Assembly (NCBI GenBank): GCA_031459715.1
Contig: JAVKIA010000012.1
Coordinates: 25,267 to 68,893, forward strand
DNA length: 43,627 bases
Source of the DNA: Armatimonadota bacterium
Lineage (GTDB): Bacteria; Sysuimicrobiota; Sysuimicrobiia; Sysuimicrobiales; Humicultoraceae
Reading direction: 5' to 3'
This document shows positions 1 through 8,374 of the stretch, piece by piece. Position 1 is the stretch's first letter; each line of letters begins with the position of its first letter. Both the position numbers and the translations under genes were made by a program. The notes under the pieces are model-generated. The model had not been told where the DNA came from. It worked only from the letters and a program-made list of their open reading frames with translations, and did not search any database.

Positions 1-31
1 CGCGGCGGTGAATTCCTGAGGTGCGCTAGCC

Positions 32-904
32 GTGGAACTATTCCTGCAGACCCTCATCGACGGGGCCCTTATCGGTGGGCTGATCATCGTCGTCGGAGTG
101 GGCTTCTCCCTTTGTTTTGGCGTCATGCACATCGTGGACTTCGCCGTGGGGGAGTGGGTCATGCTGGGCGCGTATGCTGCCTACTGGCTGGTGCGCTACC
201 TGGGGCAGGACCCCATGGTCTACCTCCCCCTGATCTTCGCCCTGTTCTTTGCCGCCGGCTGGCTGGTCTACCCGCTGATCTACCGGGCGGTCAGCGGGCG
301 GCGGCATCACCCGGCGCTGATGGGCCTGGTCTTCACCTTCGGTCTCTCCACCCTGGCTAAAGGCGGTGCCCTCTCCGCCTGGGGCTATCACGTGCGCTCG
401 GTGAGCACCTGGCTCTCCGGGCAGAGCGTCTCCCTGGGGGTGACCACGCTCCCGGCGCTGCGCCTGGCTGGCTTCGTCTTCGGCGTCCTGACCACGGTGC
501 TGTTCATGATCTTCCTCTACGGCACCCGCCTGGGCGTCTCCATCCGGGCCACCGCCCAGGACCGGGAGACGGCGGCGCTCCTGGGGGTGGACGTGCGGCG
601 GGTCGGTGCTCTGGTCTACGCCACCTACGCGGGCCTGACCGGGATGACCGGCGTGCTCATCGGAGCGCTCTTCTCCATCCACGCGGCCATGGGGGCAAAG
701 TACGTCATCTTCGCCTTCTTCGTGGTGGTGCTGGCCGGAATGGGGTATGTCCCCGGCGTGATCGTGGCCGGCCTCCTCCTGGGTCTGATTCAGTCCTTCG
801 TCGGCGTCTACATCAGCGGCCGCTACACTCTCTTTGCCCTCTTCCTCCTCATGTACCTGAGCCTGCTGGTGGCGCCGCGGGGCATCCTCCGCCGCGGGTT
901 GTGA
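32..904 (+). CDS. livH: Branched-chain amino acid (HAAT-type) ABC transporter permease, LivH family
   Basis: This inner-membrane permease subunit would form the translocation channel with LivM and be powered by LivG and LivF. The 290-residue product is hydrophobic throughout and opens with the typical LivH stretch (TLIDGALIGGLI, about residues 7-18). The conserved cytoplasmic loop near residues 165-190 (RLGVSIRATAQDRETAALLG) fits the family. The start is GTG, with a TGAGGTG-like site about 10 bases upstream. It opens a run of four genes with a one-base gap to livM. No binding-protein gene is visible; it may lie just before the window or elsewhere. The substrate could be branched-chain amino acids, but HAAT members also carry urea, amides and aromatic acids. 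Confidence 0.93.
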   Translation: MELFLQTLIDGALIGGLIIVVGVGFSLCFGVMHIVDFAVGEWVMLGAYAAYWLVRYLGQDPMVYLPLIFALFFAAGWLVYPLIYRAVSGRRHHPALMGLVFTFGLSTLAKGGALSAWGYHVRSVSTWLSGQSVSLGVTTLPALRLAGFVFGVLTTVLFMIFLYGTRLGVSIRATAQDRETAALLGVDVRRVGALVYATYAGLTGMTGVLIGALFSIHAAMGAKYVIFAFFVVVLAGMGYVPGVIVAGLLLGLIQSFVGVYISGRYTLFALFLLMYLSLLVAPRGILRRGL

Positions 905-905
905 C

Positions 906-1910
906 GTGACCACGCCAGCCGTCGAGGTCCGCTCACCTGCCCGCAGCGCCGCTCCCCGCCTCACCCTGGGAGCTCTCCTGGCGACCGCGCTGCTCCTTCT
1001 GCCCTTCACCGTCTCTTCTTTCTGGATCCGCATCGCCACTGAGGTCCTGCTGTGGGCGGGGCTGGCCCAGAGCTGGAACATCATCGGCGGCTACACCGGC
1101 TACCTCAGCTTCGGGCACGGCGCCTTCTTCGGCCTGGGCGCCTACGTCACGGGAATAGGCATGACCGTGCTGGGATGGCCCTTCCCCGCCGGCCTGGCGG
1201 TTTCCGGGGTGCTGGCTGCCGCCCTGGCTGCAGCCATCGGCTATCCCACCCTGCGGCTGCGCGGGGCGTACTTCGCCATCGCCACCTGGGCCTTCGGAGA
1301 GATGCTGCGGCAGGTGGCCACGGTGCTCGAGGTCACCGGCGGAGCCTTCGGCATGCGCCTGCCCCCGTTTCTCAACCTGCCGTTCTTCTACTACATCACC
1401 CTGGGAACAAGCACCCTGGTCTACGTGACGACATACCTGCTGCTGGAGCGCTCGCCCTTCGGCTACAAGCTGCTGGCTATCCGGGAGCACGAGGAGGCCG
1501 CCGAGATGGTGGGGGTGAATACGGTGGGCGTCAAGATCAACGCCTTCGCCCTGAGCGCCTTCTTCCCCGGGGTGCTGGGCGGCATCTACGCCTACTGGCT
1601 GACCTACATCCACCCGGATAGCGTGCTAGGCGGGATCATCACCGACCTGATGGTGGTGATGGTCTTCCTGGGCGGCATGGGCACCTTCTGGGGGCCGCTG
1701 CTGGGTGCCTTCCTGGTGCAGCTGGTCAGCCGCAGCCTCTGGCTCGTCTGGGGTGAGAGCACCCTCTACCTGGTGATCATCGGCGCGGCCATCTGCATCG
1801 TCGTCCTGTTCATGCCGGGGGGTATCGTGGGCCTGCTGGAGGGCCGGCGCGCGCCCCTGCTGGCCCCCCGCGCGGCCTGGCGCTGGTGGCGGGAGCGGGT
1901 GAGGTGGTGA
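906..1910 (+). CDS. livM: Branched-chain amino acid ABC transporter permease, LivM family
   Basis: This is the second membrane permease of the HAAT transporter. The 334-residue product has the LivM landmark around residues 54-75 (AQSWNIIGGYTGYLSFGHGA). The EAA-like cytoplasmic loop lies near residues 190-210 (REHEEAAEMVGVNTVGVKIN), and the family end GGIVGLLEGRR follows. The N-terminal 35 residues are polar and then hydrophobic, as usual. It starts with GTG one base after the livH stop, so translation is probably coupled. Length and order match livHMGF operons. Confidence 0.93.
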   Translation: MTTPAVEVRSPARSAAPRLTLGALLATALLLLPFTVSSFWIRIATEVLLWAGLAQSWNIIGGYTGYLSFGHGAFFGLGAYVTGIGMTVLGWPFPAGLAVSGVLAAALAAAIGYPTLRLRGAYFAIATWAFGEMLRQVATVLEVTGGAFGMRLPPFLNLPFFYYITLGTSTLVYVTTYLLLERSPFGYKLLAIREHEEAAEMVGVNTVGVKINAFALSAFFPGVLGGIYAYWLTYIHPDSVLGGIITDLMVVMVFLGGMGTFWGPLLGAFLVQLVSRSLWLVWGESTLYLVIIGAAICIVVLFMPGGIVGLLEGRRAPLLAPRAAWRWWRERVRW

Positions 1911-1916
1911 TCTCCG

Positions 1917-2639
1917 GTGCTGGAGACGCAGAATCTGACCAAGAGCTTCGGCGGCATCCTGGCCCTGGACGGCCTCTCCCTTACCGTCCCCGCCGGAACT
2001 ATAGTCGGCCTGATCGGCCCCAACGGCAGTGGTAAGACCACCTTCTTTAACCTGGTCACCGGGGTCTATCCCCCGGACCGCGGCCTGGTGCGCTTCCGCG
2101 GTCGGCTCATCACCGGTCTGCGCCCGCACCGCATCGCCCGCCTGGGCATCGGCCGGACCTTCCAGATTCCCGCCCCCTTTGTCAAGATGACCGTCCTGGA
2201 CGACGTGGCGGTGGGGGCCTTCATCCATGCGGGGACCATGGCCGCAGCCCGGCGCGCTGCCATGGAGATCCTGGAATTCGTCGGGCTGGCGGGAAAGGCC
2301 CGGGAGCTGGTCAGCCAGGTGACGCTGGAAGACCGGAAACGGCTGGAGCTGGCGCGCGCCCTGGCCACGCGGCCGGAGCTGCTGCTGCTGGATGAGGTCA
2401 TGGCCGGGCTGAACCCCACCGAGGTGCGCGCGGCGGTGGAGCTGATCAGGGCCATCCGCGCCCGTGGCATCACCATCGTAGTGGTGGAGCACGTCATGGA
2501 CGCCATCCTGTCCCTGTGCGAGCGCATCGTGGTCCTGGACCAGGGGCGGAAGATCGCCGAGGACGTCCCGGAGCGGATCGTCACCGACGAGGCGGTCATC
2601 CGCGCCTACCTGGGGGAGCGGCGCCGTGCTGCGCATTGA
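1917..2639 (+). CDS. livG: Branched-chain amino acid ABC transporter ATP-binding protein, LivG family
   Basis: This cytoplasmic ATPase energises the LivHM channel. The Walker A motif GPNGSGKT is at residues 34-41, Walker B ends at D159/E160, and the switch histidine is H192. The ABC signature is not LSGGQ but a TLEDRKRLELARA segment at residues 137-149, a variant found in many LivG proteins. At 240 residues it is slightly short for LivG (about 250-260). GTG start; the GAGGTGG site overlaps the end of livM. Its last 14 bases overlap livF. Confidence 0.92.
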   Translation: MLETQNLTKSFGGILALDGLSLTVPAGTIVGLIGPNGSGKTTFFNLVTGVYPPDRGLVRFRGRLITGLRPHRIARLGIGRTFQIPAPFVKMTVLDDVAVGAFIHAGTMAAARRAAMEILEFVGLAGKARELVSQVTLEDRKRLELARALATRPELLLLDEVMAGLNPTEVRAAVELIRAIRARGITIVVVEHVMDAILSLCERIVVLDQGRKIAEDVPERIVTDEAVIRAYLGERRRAAH

Positions 2640-3330
2640 GGGTATAACCGTAGCCTACGGCCAGGTGGCCGCGCTGCGCGACGCCTCGCTGCTGGTATCC
2701 CCGGGAGAGATCGTGTCCATCATCGGCGCCAACGGCGCGGGAAAGACCACGCTGCTACGCACCATCTCAGGCCTGCTCCACCCGCTGTCCGGCACCATCC
2801 ACTTCCAGACTACGCGCATCGACCGGATGGAACCGCACCAGATCGCCCGGCTGGGTATCGCCCACGTGCCTGAGGGGCGGCGCATCTTCCCCTACCTGAG
2901 CGTGCAGGAAAACCTGTGGATGGGCGGGCTGCAGATCAGGGAGCGAACTCAGATCGAGGCCCGCCTGGAGGAGGTCTTCGACCTGTTCCCCGTGCTGGCG
3001 CAGCGTCGCCGTCAGGCGGGGGGGACGCTCTCCGGCGGGGAGCAGCAGATGCTGGCCATCGCTCGGGCGCTGATGGCCGACCCCAGGCTGCTGCTGCTGG
3101 ATGAGCCGTCCCTGGGCCTGGGCCCCAAGGTCGTGGATGCCGTCTTCGACGTGATTGCCAAGCTCCACCAGCAGAGGCGCACCGTGCTGCTCGTGGAGCA
3201 GAACGCCTACCTCTCACTGGAGGTGGCGGATCGCGCCTACGTCCTGGAGACCGGACGCATTGTCCTGGAGGGAAGAGCGGCGGAGCTGATGGACCACCCT
3301 CATGTCAGGCGTGCCTATCTGGGCCGCTGA
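2626..3330 (+). CDS. livF: Branched-chain amino acid ABC transporter ATP-binding protein, LivF family
   Basis: This is the second ATPase of the HAAT transporter and probably pairs with LivG. Walker A GANGAGKT is at residues 34-41, the signature LSGGEQ at 135-140 and Walker B D159/E160. The LivF landmark VPEGRRIFPYLSVQENL is at residues 81-97. At 234 residues it is normal for LivF. The GTG start lies inside the end of livG (14-base overlap), which implies coupled translation. The next gene, an aminotransferase, starts 37 bases downstream on the same strand and is plausibly in the same transcript. Confidence 0.93.
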   Translation: MLRIEGITVAYGQVAALRDASLLVSPGEIVSIIGANGAGKTTLLRTISGLLHPLSGTIHFQTTRIDRMEPHQIARLGIAHVPEGRRIFPYLSVQENLWMGGLQIRERTQIEARLEEVFDLFPVLAQRRRQAGGTLSGGEQQMLAIARALMADPRLLLLDEPSLGLGPKVVDAVFDVIAKLHQQRRTVLLVEQNAYLSLEVADRAYVLETGRIVLEGRAAELMDHPHVRRAYLGR

Positions 3331-3367
3331 CGCCTCCGCGGCCGTCCTCCGGAGAAGGGAGGAGAGT

Positions 3368-4696
3368 ATGTCTCGCACCACAGTTGCCCTGCCCGGCCCC
3401 CGGGCCCAGGAGCTCCTGTCCCTGCGCCAGCAATACGTCCCCCGCGGGGTGGCCACCACCGTCCCCACGTTCGTGGTCGGAGCGGAGGGAGCCCGCCTGC
3501 GGGACGTGGATGGCAACGAGTTCATCGACTTCGCCGCCGGCATCGGCGTGGTCAACGTGGGGCACCGCCCCGCGCCGGTGGTGCAGGCGGTGCGCGAGCA
3601 GGTGGACCGCTTCCTGCACACCTGCGCCCATGTGGCCATGTACGAACCCTACCTGCGCCTGGCGGAGCGCCTGGCTGCGGTCACGCCCGGTGGCTGGGCG
3701 AAAAAGGTCCTCCTGGTGAACAGCGGGGCCGAAGCGGTGGAAAACGCCGTGAAGATCGCCCGCGCGACTACGGGGCGCCGCGCCGTGGTCTGCTTCGAGT
3801 ACGCCTTCCACGGACGAACGCTGCTGGCCCTCAGCCTGACCAGCAAGATCAAGCCCTACAAGTTCGGCTTCGGCCCCTTCGCTCCCGAGGTCTACCGGGC
3901 GCCCTACTCATACCCCTACCGCTGTCCGCGGGGCGGGGACCCCGCCGACTGCCCCATCTGCACCGGGCAGGCCCTGGAGGCGTTTCTGAAGACCCACGTG
4001 GACGCCGAGGAGGTGGCGGCGGTGGTGGTGGAGCCTGTGGCCGGCGAGGGCGGCTTCGTGGTGCCGCACCCGAAGTTCCTGCCCACCGTGGCGGAGGTCT
4101 GCCGCCGACACGGCATCCTCCTCATCGCCGATGAGATCCAGACCGGATTTGGCCGTACCGGGCGGCTCTTCGCCGTCGAGCATGCGGGCGTCGCTCCCGA
4201 CCTGCTGATCCTCTCCAAGTCGCTGGCCGCCGGCCTGCCCCTGGCGGCGGTGGTGGGGCGGGCGGAGGTGATGGACGCACCGGGGGTGGGGGGCCTGGGA
4301 GGGACGTTTGGCGGTAACCCCGTAAGCTGTGCGGCGGCGCTGGCCGTGCTGGACCTGGTGACCGATCCCGCGTTCCTGGAGCGGGCCGGCCACGTGGGCG
4401 CCGCCATCCGGGGCCGCCTGGGCCTGATGGCCGAACGCTACCCGCTGGTGGGAGAGGCCCGGGGCCTGGGAGCCATGGCGGCGTTGGAGCTGGTCCGGGA
4501 CCGTGCCACCAAGGAGCCGGCCGTCGAGGAGACCACAGCGGTGCTGCACGGCTGCCACGAGCGCGGCCTGTTCGTCCTCAAGGCCGGCGTTTACGACAAC
4601 GTGGTCCGCCTCCTGCCCCCGTTGACCATCAGCGACGAGGAGCTGGAGACCGGACTGCAGATCCTGGAGGAAGCACTGGCGGCCGCGGCCGCCTGA
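3368..4696 (+). CDS. Class III PLP-dependent aminotransferase (4-aminobutyrate aminotransferase-like)
   Basis: This enzyme would transfer the omega-amino group of a substrate such as 4-aminobutyrate to a keto acid using pyridoxal phosphate. The expected Schiff-base lysine is K284 in LILSKSLAAGLP, preceded by the cofactor-binding D255/E256 in LIADEIQTGFGR. The glycine-rich site VNSGAEAVENAVK is near residues 117-129. A cysteine cluster (C186, C195, C198) matches the GabT-like branch. The reading frame opens at 3302, but ATG 3368 follows GGAGAAGGGAGGAGAG, so the product is taken as 442 residues. Its position just after livHMGF suggests that the transporter imports this enzyme's amino-acid substrate. 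Exact substrate unknown; ornithine- or beta-alanine-type aminotransferases are alternatives. Confidence 0.88.
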   Translation: MSRTTVALPGPRAQELLSLRQQYVPRGVATTVPTFVVGAEGARLRDVDGNEFIDFAAGIGVVNVGHRPAPVVQAVREQVDRFLHTCAHVAMYEPYLRLAERLAAVTPGGWAKKVLLVNSGAEAVENAVKIARATTGRRAVVCFEYAFHGRTLLALSLTSKIKPYKFGFGPFAPEVYRAPYSYPYRCPRGGDPADCPICTGQALEAFLKTHVDAEEVAAVVVEPVAGEGGFVVPHPKFLPTVAEVCRRHGILLIADEIQTGFGRTGRLFAVEHAGVAPDLLILSKSLAAGLPLAAVVGRAEVMDAPGVGGLGGTFGGNPVSCAAALAVLDLVTDPAFLERAGHVGAAIRGRLGLMAERYPLVGEARGLGAMAALELVRDRATKEPAVEETTAVLHGCHERGLFVLKAGVYDNVVRLLPPLTISDEELETGLQILEEALAAAAA

Positions 4697-4702
4697 GCGG
4701 GC

Positions 4703-4876
4703 TCAGTCGCCCGTCTCGCGCATGAACCGCTGCAGGGCCTCCAGCAGCGCCTGCAGGTGCTTGACCACGTCCTTGGTGCTGGGGTACTCTCCCAGCCCCT
4801 TCAAATCGTTGGCGATGCGCGCCAGGTCTCGCTGGCATGCCGCTGCGGCATCGCGCACGGCCAGCCTCGCACGCAT
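4703..4876 (-). CDS. Small hypothetical protein, 57 residues
   Basis: I do not recognise this protein. The frame extends upstream to 4972, but ATG 4876 has a good ribosome site (GAAGGGGGTGAC) just before it, giving 57 residues. The sequence is charged and predicted mostly helical, with a heptad-like run (VVKHLQALLEALQRFM, residues 38-53) that could form a short coiled coil. There is no signal peptide or membrane segment. It ends six bases from the stop of the aminotransferase and converges on it. About 60 bases upstream on its own strand is a TACAGTATAT stretch that could be a -10 region. The strong Shine-Dalgarno and the amphipathic C-terminus favour a real gene. Confidence 0.6.
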   Translation of the reverse strand: MRARLAVRDAAAACQRDLARIANDLKGLGEYPSTKDVVKHLQALLEALQRFMRETGD

Positions 4877-4988
4877 ACCGTCACCCCCTTCACCGTCTGC
4901 CGCGCCATCGGCGGTAAATGGGGCTCTCGCCCACCCATATACTGTATCGGCGGTGTCGCGGACGCGCAACACGCACGACGCACGGCGC

Positions 4989-6410
4989 TCACAGCCTGCC
5001 CACGCGGCGGAGCCGGTATCGCTCGTAGATCAGGTCCACCTCCCCTTCTCGCCGCGTGAACTCCACGGGCAGCCAGCGCGCCGCCGCCAGGGTGACGAAT
5101 CGGGGGCGCTGCGGGTCCAGGCCCGCCGCATCGTAACCCTGGGGGACCAGCAGCGCCGCCTGCTCCTGCGGGCCATCCTGCATCTCCAGCACCAGGTAGT
5201 CGCCACGGCGAACCACCGTGGCGCGCATCGTCCCGCGGTAGGTCTCGTAGACGCCGGTCAGCCCGTCCAGCAGGCGCTCCGCACGCAGGGCGGGCACGCT
5301 CCAGGGATCCGCGCCCAGGAGCAGGGCCAGGGCGAAGGCGCCCATCTGGTTCAGGGGGTAGCCGCTCCCGTTGGCCAGCAGGGCCACACCCACCCCGCGT
5401 TGCGGGACGAACCCGACATAAGCCGTAAAGACCAGCACGCTGCCACCGTGCCCCACCAGCGTCTCCCCGAGGAAGTCCGGGGTGACCTGCAGACCGTAGC
5501 CGTAGAAAACCGCGGGCTCGGGCCCCAACAGACCGCGCCGCCAGAAGGGGATGGGAACGCGGGGTTGCCACATGCCGCACAACATGTCGGGAGGCAGCAG
5601 GGCCACGCCGGGCCCACGGCCCCCGGCCAGGAACATGGCCACGTACCGCGCCAGGTCCGCGGCGCAGGAGATCAGCCCGCCGTCCGCCTGGATGCCCCCG
5701 AAGAGGTAGGCACTGCGGGTGCGCCGCTTCTCCCGGTCGATCACGTAGGGGATGGCGGCATCGGGATCGCCCTGGACATCGTCGGGGCGAAAACCGCTGC
5801 GCGTCATCCCCAGGGGCTGCAGGATGTGCTGGCGGACGTAGTCGGGGTAGGGCTGCCCGGAGACCCGCTCGATGACCGCCCCCAGCAGGACATAGCCTTC
5901 GTTGAGGTAGAACCAGCGCTCTCCGGGCGAGGCGACGAGCCAGGGCTGTGCCTGGTCGAGGAAGGCCAGCATGTCCTCGATGCCGCTGATGGGGAACCAG
6001 CGCTGGGAGGTGCCGACGTGGTGGCGGATGGTGGCTTCGGCGTAGCCCAGCGCCGGCAGGCCGGAAGTGTGCGCCATCAGGTGCCGCAGGCGGATCGGCT
6101 CCTCCCCAGGCGGGCGGACAGGGAGGGGGAGGTAGCGGTCCACGGGGTCCTCGAGGTCCAGCAGGCCGCGCTCCTGGAGCTGCAGCAACGCCAGGCAGGT
6201 GAGGGACTTGGTCACGCTGCCGACACCAAAGAGGGTCTGCGGGGTAACAGGCAGCCCGCGCTCCAGATCACGGAAGCCGAAGCCGCGGCTCCACACCACT
6301 TCCCCCTTGCGAACGAGGGCCAGGCTGAGGCCTGGGAGGCCGGTCTCGCCCATCTTCTCCTGGACGAAGTGCTCCAGCGGTGCCAAGGAGTCAGTCATCG
6401 GCATGACCAT
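4989..6410 (-). CDS. Serine hydrolase of the class C beta-lactamase / D-aminopeptidase family
   Basis: The protein belongs to the beta-lactamase-like serine hydrolases (Pfam Beta-lactamase), which include esterases, D-aminopeptidases and penicillin-binding-type enzymes. The catalytic SxxK is S65-V-T-K68, the YxN motif is Y168-L-N170, and a GHGGS triad segment lies near residue 315. The last 100 or so residues form a beta-rich tail as in long family members. The open frame runs on to 7022, but that extension is arginine/proline-rich antisense of the GNAT gene. The start at 6410 (473 residues) is a best guess; ATGs at 6404 and 6398 are also possible and no ribosome site is well placed. No signal peptide is seen, so it may be cytoplasmic. 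True beta-lactamase activity is not implied. Confidence 0.88.
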   Translation of the reverse strand: MVMPMTDSLAPLEHFVQEKMGETGLPGLSLALVRKGEVVWSRGFGFRDLERGLPVTPQTLFGVGSVTKSLTCLALLQLQERGLLDLEDPVDRYLPLPVRPPGEEPIRLRHLMAHTSGLPALGYAEATIRHHVGTSQRWFPISGIEDMLAFLDQAQPWLVASPGERWFYLNEGYVLLGAVIERVSGQPYPDYVRQHILQPLGMTRSGFRPDDVQGDPDAAIPYVIDREKRRTRSAYLFGGIQADGGLISCAADLARYVAMFLAGGRGPGVALLPPDMLCGMWQPRVPIPFWRRGLLGPEPAVFYGYGLQVTPDFLGETLVGHGGSVLVFTAYVGFVPQRGVGVALLANGSGYPLNQMGAFALALLLGADPWSVPALRAERLLDGLTGVYETYRGTMRATVVRRGDYLVLEMQDGPQEQAALLVPQGYDAAGLDPQRPRFVTLAAARWLPVEFTRREGEVDLIYERYRLRRVGRL

Positions 6411-6460
6411 TCTGCCCGCCGCACCGCTTCCTCCGCAAGACGGCAACGCTTTCGTTGAGC

Positions 6461-7285
6461 ATGACCGCAGGAGATGACGTGCGGGCCCGGGTGCGGCGGG
6501 CGTTGCCGCGCGACCTTCCGGCACTGGCCCGCCTCTGCCGCGCCGCCGCCGGTGCGGACGACTATGTCCTGGCCTACCTGGACGAGATGGTGCGCGCCGG
6601 TCAGATCCTTGCAGTCCAGGCCGGCCGCCGTCTGGTCGCCATGCTGGGCGTGACCACCTGCCTGGACGGTGCCCTCTGGCTGGGGCAGGCGCGGACCCAC
6701 CCCGCCTTTCGCCGTCGCGGCTACGCCCGCATGCTGGTGGAGGCGACCATCGCCCATGCGGCGCGGGAAGGGGTTCCGGCGCTGCGTCTGTGGGTGAGCG
6801 CGCGCAACCGGGCGAGCCGGAGGCTGGCGGAAGCCGCCGGCTTTCGGCGCGTGGCCGTCTTCTCCCGCCTGGTCGCGGGGACGCTTCCGGGGGCAGGGAA
6901 TGTGACCGCGGTCCTCCCGCCGGAGGAGGTCTACCGCCGCTGGCGCCGCAGCGTGTTGTGCAGAGCGGGGCAAGCCTACCTGGCGTACCGAGGGCACTTT
7001 CTCCCGCCAAGCGCCACTTCACTGCAGCAGATTGCCGGGCGAGGTGAGCTACTGGTGGGACCGAGGGCTGCCTTCATCCTTTGGGCCGGCGAGCCCGGCG
7101 TCACCTACGCCTCCGTGCTGTGGGGAGGCATAGAGGCACTGCGCGTGGCCCGGCGCGCCGCCCGCAGCGACATAGTGGCAGTCTTCCTGCCATACGACCG
7201 CCACCTACTGATCCGGGCGAAGCAGGCGGGATACCGGTCGGGGTCCTGGGGAAGGCGCGCGGTCCTCTACGAGCGGTCCGTCTGA
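6461..7285 (+). CDS. GNAT-family N-acetyltransferase with C-terminal extension
   Basis: An acetyl-CoA-dependent acyltransferase; acceptor unknown. The GNAT fold occupies about residues 5-140. The acetyl-CoA loop is HPAFRRRGYARMLVEA, and the RNRASRRLAEAAGFRRV segment is the typical last helix and strand. Residues 150-274 form a second domain with no motif I know, perhaps a degenerate second GNAT half. Start choice is open: ATG 6461 is used here, but GTG 6479 sits five bases after AGGAG and may be the true start. The gene is divergent from the serine hydrolase, with about 50 bases between them that must hold both promoters. Its 3' end overlaps the PIN remnant on the other strand. Confidence 0.85.
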   Translation: MTAGDDVRARVRRALPRDLPALARLCRAAAGADDYVLAYLDEMVRAGQILAVQAGRRLVAMLGVTTCLDGALWLGQARTHPAFRRRGYARMLVEATIAHAAREGVPALRLWVSARNRASRRLAEAAGFRRVAVFSRLVAGTLPGAGNVTAVLPPEEVYRRWRRSVLCRAGQAYLAYRGHFLPPSATSLQQIAGRGELLVGPRAAFILWAGEPGVTYASVLWGGIEALRVARRAARSDIVAVFLPYDRHLLIRAKQAGYRSGSWGRRAVLYERSV

Positions 7286-7500
7286 AGGTCGAAGAGGTCG
7301 ACCAGGATCTGGGGCGCTAGGCTGTAGTGGGCGTCGGTGGTGGCAACCCGGAGGCCGTGCTCCATTGCACTCGCGGCCATCCACACGTTATTGATGGGGA
7401 ATCGAGGTCTCCCGCTGGCGGAGGCCAGAGGGTGCGTGTTCCGCGTCGAGCCGGCCGAGGTCCGGCGACTCCTCACCTCCTTGACCATCATCCGGTCCAT
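7267..7500 (-). pseudogene. C-terminal remnant of a PIN-domain (VapC-like) gene
   Basis: Only the last 47 residues of this frame (7267-7410) look like protein: a segment beginning RPRFPINNVWMAASAMEHG and continuing LRVATTDAHYSLAP. This matches the C-terminal third of PIN ribonucleases, where an (I/P)xND(x)WIAA motif and a T-x-D acidic motif lie close together. The usual first acidic motif (LDTN) and about 80 residues before this point are absent from all three minus-strand frames upstream. No antitoxin gene is next to it. I read it as a decayed toxin-gene end, not a working nuclease; one expected acidic residue is N instead of D. It overlaps the GNAT gene tail by 19 bases. Confidence 0.55.
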
Positions 7501-7682
7501 GGCGATATCCTGTCATGGGATGGCCCTGTCCCTCCGCTCCACCCGCAGGCTGCGTGGGCTGGCGCTGCGGTGCCGCGCGCCTGCCGGGTTCAGAACCGCC
7601 TCTTCGGCTGGAAGGACATCGGCCGGCTAACAGCCAGTGCGGCGCTTTCTGCCGTCGGCCTGCACCGATGAGGAGGTGCACA
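7501..7682. other. Non-coding gap upstream of the CsgG-like gene
   Basis: Together with the PIN remnant this makes about 400 bases (7286-7682) with no intact gene. Frames on both strands are short or of unnatural proline/arginine-rich composition. The only clear element is the GAGGAGGTGCACA ribosome site at 7670-7682. I saw no convincing promoter or RNA. Confidence 0.4.
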
Positions 7683-8306
7683 ATGAGCAGACAGATGCGG
7701 TGGTGGGTGCTGGGGATCCTGCTGGTGCTGGTGCCTGCCCTGTTGGCTGCTCCAGGCCGGGGGCAGACGACGCGCAAAGGGGTCATGGTGGTGGATTTCG
7801 AGGACCTGGCGCGGGGCTGGTCGTATACCCGGGAGGTGGTCACCGCCCGGGTGATCTCCAGGCTGCGCGAGGACGCCGCGCTGCGGGTGGTGCCTCGGGA
7901 GCAGGTGCAGGACGCTCTGCGCCAGGCCCGCGTGGAAACGGCGGGGTTCCTGGATGTGGAGGCCGCGCAGAAGGTGGCTCGCACCCTGGAAGCCGACTAC
8001 GTGGTTATGGGGCAGGTGGCCGCGTTCGACCAGCAGTACACTGGAGGGTGTCTTCCCATCGTCGGGTGTGCCTACACGGTGACCGCGAGCGTGACCCTGC
8101 GGGGGAAGGTCCTGGACGTGGCCGCTGGCGTCTTCGTCACCGAACCGCGCAGCGAGGCCCGCAAGACGCAGTCGTCGGTCTCGGTCTGGGTGGGTCCCTG
8201 GTGGACGCACGTCACCGTGAGCAACTTTGACGGCCAGCTCATCGGCAAGGCCACTCAGGAAGCGGTGGAGGACTTCACCGCAAAGATCAAGCCCTATCTG
8301 AGGTGA
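7683..8306 (+). CDS. Secreted CsgG/TolB-like protein of unknown role
   Basis: The 207-residue product starts with a signal peptide (charged start, hydrophobic core about residues 6-22, Ala-Ala-Pro-Gly region). A CsgG/LpoB-type alpha/beta domain follows: MVVDFEDLARG near residue 35, then a KVARTLEADYVVMGQV segment near residue 100. Such domains occur in outer-membrane secretion-pore proteins (CsgG), penicillin-binding-protein activators and FlgT-like proteins. Here there are no curli or flagellar neighbours, and the cysteine typical of a lipobox is not visible. ATG 7683 follows GAGGAGGTG at ideal spacing. It stands alone between the PIN remnant and a convergent PLP enzyme. Specific function unknown. 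Confidence 0.72.
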   Translation: MSRQMRWWVLGILLVLVPALLAAPGRGQTTRKGVMVVDFEDLARGWSYTREVVTARVISRLREDAALRVVPREQVQDALRQARVETAGFLDVEAAQKVARTLEADYVVMGQVAAFDQQYTGGCLPIVGCAYTVTASVTLRGKVLDVAAGVFVTEPRSEARKTQSSVSVWVGPWWTHVTVSNFDGQLIGKATQEAVEDFTAKIKPYLR

Positions 8307-8374
8307 CGCCGCCGCTCCATCGCCTTCAGACCCAGCATCCGCTCCCCGCGAGCCTTCGCCGAAGCAGCCGCGCC

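Noticed and set aside
1917-2639. Missing LSGGQ signature in LivG as a sign of inactivation
   Set aside because: The TLEDRKRLELARA form is common in intact LivG proteins and all other motifs are present.
6411-7022. A 204-residue N-terminal extension of the serine hydrolase
   Set aside because: It lies antisense to the GNAT gene, has unnatural composition, and the family starts near residue 205 of that frame.
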